This document shows, piece by piece, positions 35,101 through 44,393 of a stretch of 64,000 bases of DNA. Source of the stretch: Longitalea arenae (GTDB lineage: Bacteria; Bacteroidota; Bacteroidia; Chitinophagales; Chitinophagaceae); the NCBI RefSeq assembly GCF_016924755.1, contig NZ_JAFFJX010000001.1, positions 868,001 to 932,000 of the forward strand, read 5' to 3'. Below the pieces are notes generated by a model. It searched no databases and was not told the origin of the DNA. It saw only the letters and a program-made list of their open reading frames with translations. The position numbers and the translations under genes were made by a program. Every line of letters starts with the position of its first letter. The first letter of the stretch is position 1.

Positions 35101-35577
35101 TACAATTATAGCTTCAATGTCAATGTAAGTTATAAGAATTTTACGCTTGCTTCTTTTTGGCAGGGCGTGCAGGGCATCGACCTGTATCCAACTGTAAACC
35201 TGGCTACGCCTTTCAATAATGGCGCAGGGGTAACCAAAGAGTGGGCTACCGACTCGTGGACACCAGATAACCGCAATGCACGGCTGCCGATCGTGACCAC
35301 CCCAACCGGCGGCTTCGAAAACTACCAGCCTTCTACTTTCTGGCTGAAAGACGGTTCTTATATGCGTTTGAAGAATATTCAGCTGAGATATAACCTGCCC
35401 GCCAGGATCGCATCGATGCTGGCCATGAGCAGGCTTACCCTGTTTGTAAACGGTGAGAACCTGGTCACATTTACCAAGTTCAAAGATTTTGATCCGGAAA
35501 AAAGCCCTACGGGAGATTCTTTCTATGAATACCCGTCACTCAAAACATACAGTTTTGGCCTTAATGTCAACTTTTAA
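32182..35577 (+). CDS. SusC/RagA-type TonB-dependent transporter with STN domain (L3)
   Basis: 1131 residues. Long leader, export signal about 32-52 ([22 protein letters not shown]), STN domain about 54-127 ([25 protein letters not shown]), carboxypeptidase-regulatory-like domain about 144-207, plug with [25 protein letters not shown], and the barrel ending YSFGLNVNF. Outer-membrane importer plus signalling. The SusD partner starts 21 nt downstream. An antisense -7-like box overlaps the start codon. Confidence 0.95.
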   Translation: [1131 protein letters not shown]

Positions 35578-35598
35578 TCGTCATTGAAACAGATTCAG

Positions 35599-37182
35599 AT
35601 GAAAAAAATATTCTTTCTCTTTATAGCAGGTTATCTGTTGGCTGGTTGTTCCAAGAGAGAACTCGAAACATATCCTAACAACAGTTATACAGAAGCTACT
35701 TACTGGACGTCGGAAAAAAATGCCATGGCTGCCTTAAGCGGCTGTTACCAGGTATTGACCTTTAACGGGATGTTTGGGTATGCAACACCTTTGTGGGAAG
35801 AAACAGCCACACCCAATGCCTACAACTACGACAATTCCGCCGGCTTTGGCTGGATCGCTTTGGGCACACATAATCCGGCCAATGCTACTACGGGCAATAT
35901 TATTCCCGGGATCATTGCTCAGCGATGGGCTGACTGTTACCGGGGTATTGGCCGCGTGAATACCCTCCTGGCGCGTATTGACCAGGTGCCCATGGGCGAT
36001 GCACTGAAGAACAGGGCGAAGGCAGAAGCTAAATTTCTCCGCGGGCTGTTCTATTCCCTGCTGGCAACCTATTATGGCGATGCACCCCTGATCCTGGATC
36101 CGCCAGATCTCACAGTCCATGCTTCACTGCCCCGCACACCCAGGGTTGAAGTGGTGCAACAGGTAATTAAAGACCTGGACGATGCAGCTGCCGTTCTGCC
36201 GGTGAAATTCACCGGCAATGATATTGGCCGCGCAACCAAAGGCGCTGCCCTGGCTTTGAAAGCCCGTGTGCTGTTGTTCGAAGCGAGCCCGCTCGTGAAT
36301 ACCAATAATGACGTAAGCAAATGGGCAACTGCTGCGGCCGCTGCCAAAGCCGTGATAGATCTGCCCGGTACAGGCTACAACCTGTTTCCGAATTATCGCA
36401 CATTGTTTTTGCCGGCCAATGAAAACAGCGTTGAGACCGTTTTTGATGTTCAGTATTCTATAACTACCCTTGGCCTGGGAAGCTCTTTTGACCTGGTGAA
36501 CCGGCAATACAATACCAATGCGCCGCTGCGCAGCATCATCGATGCCTATGATATGAAAGACGGACTGCCACCGGCCCAATCGCCATTGTATAACCCGGCC
36601 ACGCCCTATAAAGATCGTGATCCCCGCATGTACCAGACAATAGTATATCCCGGCGATACCTATATTGGCAAAGTTACCACGGCGTCTGAACCTTTTAAAC
36701 AAACCGGTTACGGGGTAAAGAAATACAGTATTTACGATACCGCAGCCACTACCAACCTGATCAACCAGGCCGGCCGCTCAGAGATCAATTACATGTTGAT
36801 CCGCTACGCCGATGTATTGCTCATGTATGCAGAAGCGCAGAATGAAGCGGTTGGTCCCGATGCCTCCGTGTACAACGCGGTAAACCGGATCCGTGAGCGT
36901 GCAGGACTCTCGCCTCACCAGATACCTGCCGGTAAAACAAAAGAAGAAATGCGCGAGATCATCCGGCATGAGCGCAGAATAGAGTTTGCTTTTGAAGGAT
37001 TCTATTATACCGATATCCGCCGCTGGAAAATTGCAGAGAACGTACTGCCCGGCGCTGTATACAATTCGCAGAACCAGCCGCTGGTTACCCGCAGCTTCAA
37101 TAAGGAGCGCGATTACTGGTGGCCGGTGTCACAGGTGCAGCGTGATCTCAATCCGAACCTCGAGCAAACAAAGAACTATTAA
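35599..37182 (+). CDS. SusD/RagB-family outer-membrane lipoprotein (L3)
   Basis: 527 residues from the ATG at 35599 (a TTG five codons earlier is less likely); lipobox LLAGC, Cys17. Helical TPR-like middle (KNRAKAEAKFLRGLFYSLLATYYGDAPLI, GAALALKARVLLFEASPL) and the standard C-terminal block: MLIRYADVLLMYAEAQNEA, NRIRERAGL, IRHERRIEFAFEGFYYTDIRRWK. Surface ligand-binding partner of the L3 SusC. Followed by a hairpin and a DUF6528 lipoprotein. Confidence 0.95.
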   Translation: MKKIFFLFIAGYLLAGCSKRELETYPNNSYTEATYWTSEKNAMAALSGCYQVLTFNGMFGYATPLWEETATPNAYNYDNSAGFGWIALGTHNPANATTGNIIPGIIAQRWADCYRGIGRVNTLLARIDQVPMGDALKNRAKAEAKFLRGLFYSLLATYYGDAPLILDPPDLTVHASLPRTPRVEVVQQVIKDLDDAAAVLPVKFTGNDIGRATKGAALALKARVLLFEASPLVNTNNDVSKWATAAAAAKAVIDLPGTGYNLFPNYRTLFLPANENSVETVFDVQYSITTLGLGSSFDLVNRQYNTNAPLRSIIDAYDMKDGLPPAQSPLYNPATPYKDRDPRMYQTIVYPGDTYIGKVTTASEPFKQTGYGVKKYSIYDTAATTNLINQAGRSEINYMLIRYADVLLMYAEAQNEAVGPDASVYNAVNRIRERAGLSPHQIPAGKTKEEMREIIRHERRIEFAFEGFYYTDIRRWKIAENVLPGAVYNSQNQPLVTRSFNKERDYWWPVSQVQRDLNPNLEQTKNY

Positions 37183-37198
37183 TATGTCATTACGAATT

Positions 37199-37250
37199 GG
37201 CGGACCATGGATGCCAAAACTGTATTCGTATTGTCGTCCATGGATCCGCC
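37199..37250 (+). other. Long hairpin between susD and the DUF6528 gene (L3)
   Basis: GGCGGACCATGGA (37199-37211) pairs with TCCATGGATCCGCC (37237-37250), with a single-base bulge and a 25-nt loop. No T tract follows, so it looks like an mRNA processing or stabilising structure rather than a terminator. Confidence 0.55.
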
Positions 37251-37297
37251 GATCCGTACTCTAAATGCATACTAACTTGAATCAGCTTCTTCCCTCC

Positions 37298-38281
37298 ATG
37301 AAAAAGATCATCAGCCTCGGCATTTTATCTGCCATACTCTCTGTAGCCTGTGCAAAGAAAGGAAATGGTGAACCGGTAACACCACCGGTTACCCAACCCG
37401 ATCCACCGGCCTCTGTGGCAGATTGTAAAAAATGTATGGTATTGTCTGAACAGGCGCAGCAGCGGGTAGCCATTGCAGATGTTCCATCGAAGAAAATTTT
37501 CTGGCAGTGGACACCGCAATCCTCCAATGTGCAGGCGGCGCATTATGCCTGGTTCAGCAATATCAGCGATGCCAAGATCGTGTATAATGGCCAATACATT
37601 TTAACCACGGCGTCAGGCGGTGGGGTAGCCCTGATCCGGATTGCCGATAAAAAAACGGTGTGGTATGCTTATGCAGGCGGAAACACCCATTCAGCAGAAT
37701 TGCTGCCCGACGGCAATATTGTAAGCGCTTCCAGCACCGGTAATTTCCTGATGCTCTTTAAAGTTGACACGCTTCATTTCCCAGAGAACGTATACACCAA
37801 AAAGCTCACCATAGATTTTGGTCACAATGTCGTTTGGGACCATAAGAACCAGTTGTTGTGGACAGCCGCAGGCCATGAGCTGAAATCTTTTCGCTACAAT
37901 TTCAATTGCGCCCAGCCCGACCTGGAACCGGTTGAAACGTTGCCGCTGCCCGGGAAGGAAGCCCATGACCTCTTCCCGGTGTACAACGAAGATGCTTTAT
38001 GGCTTACCAATACGACCAATGTTTATAAATTCACATTGGCCGATAAAAAACTTACACAGGCAGATGTGATACAGGCCAATATCAAGAGTGTATCATCTGG
38101 GCCGGCGGATTTCCCGCTTATTATCATTCGCCCTAAGGTATCGTGGTGGACAGATGAAGTGATTGATGCCAAAGGCAACGGTATTTTTTATGAGGCCGGC
38201 TTAAAAATCTATAAAGCCCGTTGGGTGCTGCCGAATAATTTCAGCTATCCGGCTGGTCATGAGATCAGGCAATGCAAGTAG
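37298..38281 (+). CDS. DUF6528-family lipoprotein (beta-propeller-like)
   Basis: 327 residues from the ATG at 37298, which gives a lipoprotein signal (lipobox SVAC, Cys18). The mature protein has repeated W/Y-rich beta units (KIFWQWTPQ, TVWYAYAGGNTHSAELLPDGNIVSAS, VVWDHKNQLLWTAAG) as in propeller-type proteins, and fits the DUF6528 family. A Pro-rich linker (PPVTQPDPP) follows the lipid anchor. As last gene of L3 it is probably a surface or periplasmic binding or processing protein for the L3 ligand. Function not known. Confidence 0.8.
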   Translation: MKKIISLGILSAILSVACAKKGNGEPVTPPVTQPDPPASVADCKKCMVLSEQAQQRVAIADVPSKKIFWQWTPQSSNVQAAHYAWFSNISDAKIVYNGQYILTTASGGGVALIRIADKKTVWYAYAGGNTHSAELLPDGNIVSASSTGNFLMLFKVDTLHFPENVYTKKLTIDFGHNVVWDHKNQLLWTAAGHELKSFRYNFNCAQPDLEPVETLPLPGKEAHDLFPVYNEDALWLTNTTNVYKFTLADKKLTQADVIQANIKSVSSGPADFPLIIIRPKVSWWTDEVIDAKGNGIFYEAGLKIYKARWVLPNNFSYPAGHEIRQCK

Positions 38282-38302
38282 CTTTTGTCGTTTTTGACAG
38301 AG

Positions 38303-38336
38303 AAAGGCGCCACCTTAACGGGTCCGGCGCCTTTTT
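38303..38336 (+). terminator. Intrinsic terminator of locus L3
   Basis: AAAGGCGCC (38303-38311) pairs with GGCGCCTTT (38326-38334), followed by TT. Strong GC stem. Confidence 0.88.
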
Positions 38337-38442
38337 CAATTGGAATGCATTGATTATTACTTCGTCATGGCCCGCAATGCCAAAACTTTTGAAAAAAAAC
38401 TAATTTCTCTTAAGTTGTGGCCTAATAAACGCGGTACATAGT

Positions 38443-39051
38443 ATGAAGAAGATCCTGATCATTTTTGCGCATCCGGTGCTGGAAAAGTCCCGCGTGCATA
38501 AAACACTCCTTAAATATATACCCCAGGTAGACGAAATAACCGTCAATGACCTTTATGAAAATTACCCCGACTTTGATATAGATGTTAAAAGAGAGCAGCA
38601 ATTGCTGCTGGCACATGATATTATCATTTGGCAGCATCCGCTGTACTGGTACAGCGCGCCGGCATTGTTAAAACAGTGGCAGGACCTGGTGCTGCAGCAT
38701 GGCTGGGCTTACGGGAAAACCGGTGTTGCATTGAGTGGAAAAAAGATCTTCAATGTCATTTCTTCCGGTGGCGGTACAGGCGCTTACCAGCATGAAGGCT
38801 ACCAGCATTGTACTATTAATGATGTGTTGCGGCCCTATGAACGAACAGCTGAATTGTGCAGGATGACCTACTGGCCGCCTTTCTGGGTGGCCGGAACGCA
38901 TAAAATGGACCTGCCGCAGATAAAAGAGTATGGCGAGCGCTACAAACAGCTCCTGCTCCGGTTGAGAGAAGATAAAATCAATGAAGATACAATGATGCAG
39001 GTTTCCCGTTTAAACGACCTGGTCGACATTTCGCAAAGCAATCTCGCATAA
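38443..39051 (+). CDS. KefF/KefG-like NAD(P)H oxidoreductase
   Basis: 202 residues, flavodoxin-2-type fold binding FMN. Family motifs: MKKILIIFAHPVLEKSRVHK, IIWQHPLYWYSAPALLKQWQDLVLQHGWAYG and GGGTGAYQHEGYQHCTINDVLRPYE. In Enterobacteria KefF is a quinone reductase that activates the KefC potassium efflux system after electrophile stress. Its stop is one nucleotide before the antiporter ATG, so translation is coupled, which supports a KefF role here. Confidence 0.9.
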   Translation: MKKILIIFAHPVLEKSRVHKTLLKYIPQVDEITVNDLYENYPDFDIDVKREQQLLLAHDIIIWQHPLYWYSAPALLKQWQDLVLQHGWAYGKTGVALSGKKIFNVISSGGGTGAYQHEGYQHCTINDVLRPYERTAELCRMTYWPPFWVAGTHKMDLPQIKEYGERYKQLLLRLREDKINEDTMMQVSRLNDLVDISQSNLA

Positions 39052-39052
39052 T

Positions 39053-40954
39053 ATGGATCACTCATTTTTCACAACGGCATTGGTGTTTCTGGCAGCAGCC
39101 GTTCTGTTCGTACCCCTGGCAAAGAAGTCGGGCCTGGGTTCTGTTCTGGGTTATTTGATAGCAGGTGTAATTATCGGTCCGTATGCATTGGGATTTGTGG
39201 GGCAGGAAGGACAGGATATTATGCATTTTGCTGAGTTCGGCGTGGTAATGATGTTGTTCTTAATTGGATTGGAACTGGAGCCCGAATTATTATGGAAGCT
39301 CCGGAAATCGATCTTGGGACTGGGCGGGCTACAGGTAATACTAACCACGTTGGTTATTGCCGGCATTGCCCTGCTTTTTCATTTTGCATGGCAGCAGGCG
39401 CTGGCGCTGGGTATGATCCTGTCATTATCGTCAACGGCCATTGTGCTGCAAACACTTTCAGAAAAAGGATTGATGAAAACGGCTGCCGGACAAAGCGCTT
39501 TTTCCGTATTGCTCTTCCAGGATATAGCCGTGATCCCGATGCTCGGTCTTTTCCCTTTGCTGGCCACCTTGCAGGCAGGGCAGAGCGGGGCCGCTGATAC
39601 GCATGCAGTAACAAACTGGGTGGAAGGTCAACCCGCCTGGTTGCATACAGTGATCGTGCTGGGTTCCATTGCTGCCGTCATTGCTGTAGGAAGAGTTGCT
39701 GTGCGGCCCCTGCTGCGGATCGTTGCCAAAACAAAAATGCGGGAAATTTTCACTGCATCGGCCCTGCTGATCATCGTAGGTATTGCCGTTCTGATGACGC
39801 AGATCGGCTTGAGCCCTGCGTTAGGGGCGTTTTTGGCGGGTGTGGTACTGGCCAATAGTGAATACAAACATGAGCTGGAAAGCGATATAGAACCATTTAA
39901 AGGCCTGTTGCTGGGTGTGTTTTTCATGGCCGTAGGCGCTTCCATAGATTTTAACCTGGTCAGTCAGCAATTCCGGGAGATCCTGCTCTGGGTATGTATA
40001 TTGATCGCCGTTAAAGTAATTGTACTGTTGCTGCTGGGAAAATTTTTCAAGGTGAGCACCGAACAGAATTTTATTTTTTCCTTCAGCCTCACGCAGGTAG
40101 GTGAATTTGCCTTTGTATTGTTCTCGTTTTCCCTGCAACAGGGAATTCTATCGGCCCAAACTACCAGTATAATGACTGCAGTGGTGGCCATCAGTATGGC
40201 GCTCACGCCGCTGATCATCCTGCTCAATGAAAAACTCATCCTGCCAAGGGTAGGCACCGATGAGCTGGAAGAAAGGCAGGCCGACGAAATTGATGAAAAG
40301 AACCCCGTTATCATTGCCGGTTTCGGTCATTTCGGAAGTGTGATCGGGCGCTTTCTGCGGGCGAATAAGATCCCTGCTACCTACCTTGACCTCGACAGTG
40401 ACCGGGTAGATGCATTGCGCAATCTCGGATTCAAAGTGTTTTACGGTGATGCCTCCCGCGACGACCTGCTGCGGGCAGCAGGCGCCCAGCAGGCGAAGAT
40501 CATTATCATAGCGATCAATAGCCCCGAAAAGCGGCTGGAGATGATTGAGACCGTAAAGAAACATTTTCCCCACCTGCACATGCTGGTGCGGGCTTCCGAC
40601 AGGTATGATGCATACGATCTTATGAACGCCGGTATGTTGCATATCTACCGCGAAACACTCGACACCAGCCTGCGGGTAGGAGTAGATGTAATGACGCTGA
40701 TGGGATATCGAAAATATACGGCGAAACGCCTGGCCAAGAATTTTCTCAAATACGATGAAGCCAATCTGAAACGTTTGTCGGCCATCCGTAATCCCGAGGA
40801 TTATGTGGTGGAAGCCAGAAAACACATCGAAGAAATAGAAGCAACGATCCAGTCTGACCGGCAGAACCTGTTGAACGAGGCAGATATTTCCTGGGACCCC
40901 GATACCTTGAGAGAAGAAGCACGTACACTCCAAAATGGCGATGCGGCATCATAG
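39053..40954 (+). CDS. KefB/KefC-type glutathione-regulated potassium efflux antiporter
   Basis: 633 residues. The N-terminal CPA2 membrane domain (about 1-385, roughly 12 hydrophobic segments) contains the KefB/C regulatory loop ESDIEPFKGLLLGVFF. The cytoplasmic RCK/TrkA-N domain begins about residue 415 with the nucleotide-binding motif GFGHFG and a conserved acidic residue in YLDLDSDR. Exchanges K+ for H+; in the Kef family glutathione adducts open it and acidify the cytoplasm to protect against electrophiles. Translated directly after the KefF-like gene; terminator follows. Confidence 0.93.
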   Translation: MDHSFFTTALVFLAAAVLFVPLAKKSGLGSVLGYLIAGVIIGPYALGFVGQEGQDIMHFAEFGVVMMLFLIGLELEPELLWKLRKSILGLGGLQVILTTLVIAGIALLFHFAWQQALALGMILSLSSTAIVLQTLSEKGLMKTAAGQSAFSVLLFQDIAVIPMLGLFPLLATLQAGQSGAADTHAVTNWVEGQPAWLHTVIVLGSIAAVIAVGRVAVRPLLRIVAKTKMREIFTASALLIIVGIAVLMTQIGLSPALGAFLAGVVLANSEYKHELESDIEPFKGLLLGVFFMAVGASIDFNLVSQQFREILLWVCILIAVKVIVLLLLGKFFKVSTEQNFIFSFSLTQVGEFAFVLFSFSLQQGILSAQTTSIMTAVVAISMALTPLIILLNEKLILPRVGTDELEERQADEIDEKNPVIIAGFGHFGSVIGRFLRANKIPATYLDLDSDRVDALRNLGFKVFYGDASRDDLLRAAGAQQAKIIIIAINSPEKRLEMIETVKKHFPHLHMLVRASDRYDAYDLMNAGMLHIYRETLDTSLRVGVDVMTLMGYRKYTAKRLAKNFLKYDEANLKRLSAIRNPEDYVVEARKHIEEIEATIQSDRQNLLNEADISWDPDTLREEARTLQNGDAAS

Positions 40955-40988
40955 GAGTTTGTAACAAGTGATATCAAACCAGATAACC

Positions 40989-41022
40989 AGAACCGTCCGG
41001 CATAGCTGCGACGGTTCTTTTT
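40989..41022 (+). terminator. Intrinsic terminator after the Kef pair
   Basis: AGAACCGTC (40989-40997) pairs with GACGGTTCT (41010-41018), followed by TTTT. Confidence 0.88.
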
Positions 41023-41130
41023 ATGCCACTTTGTTATCATTTGGAAAATTATCAGGATGGTTCAGGATGCTTAATAAAATACTGCTCGATACCTTGAGCG
41101 CGTAATTAACGTAACTATAAACGCTGCTAT

Positions 41131-44100
41131 ATGATAAAGTGCTTACATGCGCGGGCTGCATTGTATATACCCCATGCCCATCTCAAATCTTTATTCGTAT
41201 TTTTCACCTTTATTATTTCTCTTTCCTCATTTGCCCAAAACAGCATTCCCATTTCCGGTACGGTTGAAGATAAATCAGGACCACTGGAGGGTGTTAATGT
41301 GGCCATTCAGGGAACAACTACCGGCACATTGACCGATAAAAATGGAAAATTTTCACTGGTGGTGCTTGACAGGAACGCTTCACTGGTATTTTCCTTTATC
41401 GGTTATGTTACCCGCACCATTCCGGTGGGCGGTTCCACCAACTTCAATATTACCCTGGAAGCCCAGGACAAATCGTTGAACGAAGTGGTGGTCATCGGTT
41501 ATGGTACTGCCAGAAAGAAAGACCTTACCGGCGCCACTGCTTCTGTAAGCGGGGCTGAGATCGCTAAAATTCCGGTAACCTCGGCAGCACAGGCTATCAC
41601 CGGTAAAATCGCCGGTGTGAATGTAGTGACCCAAAGTGGTGCGCCTGGCGCCAATATCAACATTACCGTACGCGGTGGAACCTCCATCACCCAGGGCAAT
41701 ACACCGCTTTATATAGTAGATGGCTTTCAAATGGATGATGGTTTGCGGAATATCGACATGAACGACATTGAGACCATCGACGTGATGAAAGACGCTTCTG
41801 CCACTGCCATCTATGGTGCCCGCGGTTCAAACGGTGTTATTCTGGTTACCACCAAATCCGGTAAAAGCGGAAAGACCCAGGTTACGTATAATGGCTATCT
41901 AAGTTTTGAAAAACTGGCCAACAGACTCGACCTCCTAAACCCCGAACAATATGTCGATTACCAATACGAATTGCAAATGCTGGCCGGCCGGCCCGATAAA
42001 TGGGCCAAGAACTTTGGCGGCAATATAAACGATCCCAATTTTTATACCGGCGCCGCAGATTATATTCATAACACCTACGGTTCAACACCTGGTATCGACT
42101 GGCAGGATCTCGTTTTTGGCGGCACTGCCTTATTGAAAAGCCATGGCGTAACCATCAGCGGCGGTAATGAAAAAACAAAACTCCTGCTCAATGTGAACCA
42201 TGTTGGCCAGGAAGGTATTTTGGCTAAACATGGTTTCAACCGGACCAATGTACGCGCCAAGATCAACCACAAGGTTTCGGACCGCATTCGTGTAGACTTC
42301 AATACCAACTATAATAATATGAAGCTGGAGGGCGGTGGTTCAATGGCCGGGCAGCTGAAACTGAGCATTCTGCAACCGGTGACCGGCGGCATACGTTTTA
42401 CCGATGAGCAACTGATAAACACCGATGTAGCAGAAGATATGCAGGCCGACGATTCACAATATGACATTTACAATCCGATCATAACGAACGATGCAGTAAC
42501 GCAAACAAAATATACCCGTCAATACACAACCAATGCGGGCATCGACATCGATATCCTGAAAGACCTCACCTGGCGTACTGCGGGTAGCTACCAGTGGCAG
42601 CAGGTGCGTGACGATTATTGGGACGATGGCCGTACAAAAACATCACAAACCTATAACGGGCCCTGGGGCAGCCGTGATAACAGTGAAAAATTTTCCTGGC
42701 AAATCACCAATACGCTGAACTGGAAAAAATATATAGGCGAGCATAGTTTGAATGTGATGGTAGGCCAGGAAACTTACTACAGCGAGTCTATTAACCTGGA
42801 TAATACCTATTCAGATTTTCCGGATAATAATTTCGGGCTGAACAATGTGGGCATGGCAGGCCGTCTGTATTCCAAATCATCCGGAAAGAACCGCTTTGGA
42901 TTGGTATCGGTGTTTGGACGTGTTATGTATAGTTATGCCGACAAATATCTGATCACCGCAACCATGCGTGGCGACGGTGTTTCGAGATTTGCCCCCGGCC
43001 GTCAATGGGGCGCATTGCCTTCAGTATCGGCAGCCTGGCGGATCTCACAGGAAGAATTCATGAAAGGCAATACCTTCTTCGATCAGTTAAAACTGCGCGT
43101 GGGTTATGGTACTACCGGTAATTGTAACATTGATGATTATATGTATGTAACCGGATACGGCGGTGGTTTTTATGCCATCAACCGGCAGGAAATTAATACG
43201 CTGGTGCCCGGAAGCAAACTGGCCAATGAGAACCTGGTTTGGGAAAAAACAAATTCCTTTAACGCGGGCCTCGATATGGCTATCTTCAACAACCGCGTTA
43301 ACCTGACGGCTGAATTTTATAACAACCAGTCGAATAACTTATTGATGGAAGCCAATATTCCTACATCAACCGGTTATTCTACCCAGTTCCAGAACATTGG
43401 TTCCATCCGCAACCGCGGGGTTGAGTTTATCCTGAATACCCAAAACATCCGCAATAAGGATCTTCAATGGACGACCAGTTTGAACATTTCTTTCAACAGG
43501 TCCAAAGTGCTGCACTTGAATGGTGCGGAGAAATTACCACCTGCTGACATGTTCATTACGCAGGTTGGCAAGTCATTGGGACAATTTTACGGGTACCAGT
43601 ATGATGGTATCTATACTACCGATGATTTTATTCAAAATGCAAACGGCACCTATACTTTGAAAGATGGGGTGGCACGTCCGAAAGGAAGCAATGCCGCTAA
43701 TATTAAACCGGGCGATGTAAAATACAAAACAACCAAAGGAGAGGTGGATGGTAAGGGCAATCCGGTTTGGAGCACCGAAGACAGGGTTATTTTGGGAAGA
43801 GGTGAACCTACCTTCACCGGTGGTATCACAAACACGGTCACTTATAAAGGGTTTGATCTGAACGTTTTCATGAACTTCGTTTCAGGGAACAAAATATTCA
43901 ATGCCAATAGCCGCCGCTTTTTAGGCCCCTACCTGCCTAATCAAACATCACTGGCGCCCATGGCCAGTCGCTTCAGGTTGATCGATCCTGCCACCGGCAA
44001 AGAAACAACCGATCTGCAACGCCTGGCCGAATTGAATCCCAATCAATATGCATCAGATGCGATGTGGAGCCTGCATTCGGATAATAACAAAGCGATCACC

Positions 44101-44370
44101 GATCCCATTGATTATTACCTGGAAGATGGTTCATTCCTCCGGTTGAACACCATTACCCTCGGTTATTCCCTGCCGAGGGAAATATTGAAAAAAGCGGGCA
44201 TAAGCCAAACCCGGGTATATGCAACGCTGAACAATATTCACACATTTACCAGCTATACCGGTTATGATCCGGAGGTATCAAATTCAGATAATCCACAGCG
44301 CAAAGGCCTTGATGATTCTGCCTATCCCCGCTCAAAAAGTTTTGTTATTGGTTTGAATGTAACCTTCTGA
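41131..44370 (+). CDS. SusC/RagA-type TonB-dependent transporter without STN domain (L4)
   Basis: 1079 residues. Signal peptide near 18-36 (HLKSLFVFFTFIISLSSFAQ), carboxypeptidase-regulatory-like domain about 40-112, then DKSLNEVVVIGYGTARKKDLTGA, the plug with VMKDASATAIYGARGSNGVILVTTKSG, and the barrel ending FVIGLNVTF. The STN signalling domain of the other SusC proteins is absent, matching the absence of sigma and FecR genes here. Predicted outer-membrane importer; substrate unknown. No TAnnTTTG box is evident upstream. Confidence 0.95.
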   Translation: MIKCLHARAALYIPHAHLKSLFVFFTFIISLSSFAQNSIPISGTVEDKSGPLEGVNVAIQGTTTGTLTDKNGKFSLVVLDRNASLVFSFIGYVTRTIPVGGSTNFNITLEAQDKSLNEVVVIGYGTARKKDLTGATASVSGAEIAKIPVTSAAQAITGKIAGVNVVTQSGAPGANINITVRGGTSITQGNTPLYIVDGFQMDDGLRNIDMNDIETIDVMKDASATAIYGARGSNGVILVTTKSGKSGKTQVTYNGYLSFEKLANRLDLLNPEQYVDYQYELQMLAGRPDKWAKNFGGNINDPNFYTGAADYIHNTYGSTPGIDWQDLVFGGTALLKSHGVTISGGNEKTKLLLNVNHVGQEGILAKHGFNRTNVRAKINHKVSDRIRVDFNTNYNNMKLEGGGSMAGQLKLSILQPVTGGIRFTDEQLINTDVAEDMQADDSQYDIYNPIITNDAVTQTKYTRQYTTNAGIDIDILKDLTWRTAGSYQWQQVRDDYWDDGRTKTSQTYNGPWGSRDNSEKFSWQITNTLNWKKYIGEHSLNVMVGQETYYSESINLDNTYSDFPDNNFGLNNVGMAGRLYSKSSGKNRFGLVSVFGRVMYSYADKYLITATMRGDGVSRFAPGRQWGALPSVSAAWRISQEEFMKGNTFFDQLKLRVGYGTTGNCNIDDYMYVTGYGGGFYAINRQEINTLVPGSKLANENLVWEKTNSFNAGLDMAIFNNRVNLTAEFYNNQSNNLLMEANIPTSTGYSTQFQNIGSIRNRGVEFILNTQNIRNKDLQWTTSLNISFNRSKVLHLNGAEKLPPADMFITQVGKSLGQFYGYQYDGIYTTDDFIQNANGTYTLKDGVARPKGSNAANIKPGDVKYKTTKGEVDGKGNPVWSTEDRVILGRGEPTFTGGITNTVTYKGFDLNVFMNFVSGNKIFNANSRRFLGPYLPNQTSLAPMASRFRLIDPATGKETTDLQRLAELNPNQYASDAMWSLHSDNNKAITDPIDYYLEDGSFLRLNTITLGYSLPREILKKAGISQTRVYATLNNIHTFTSYTGYDPEVSNSDNPQRKGLDDSAYPRSKSFVIGLNVTF

Positions 44371-44393
44371 TCGTAACCTAAAAACGAATTGCA

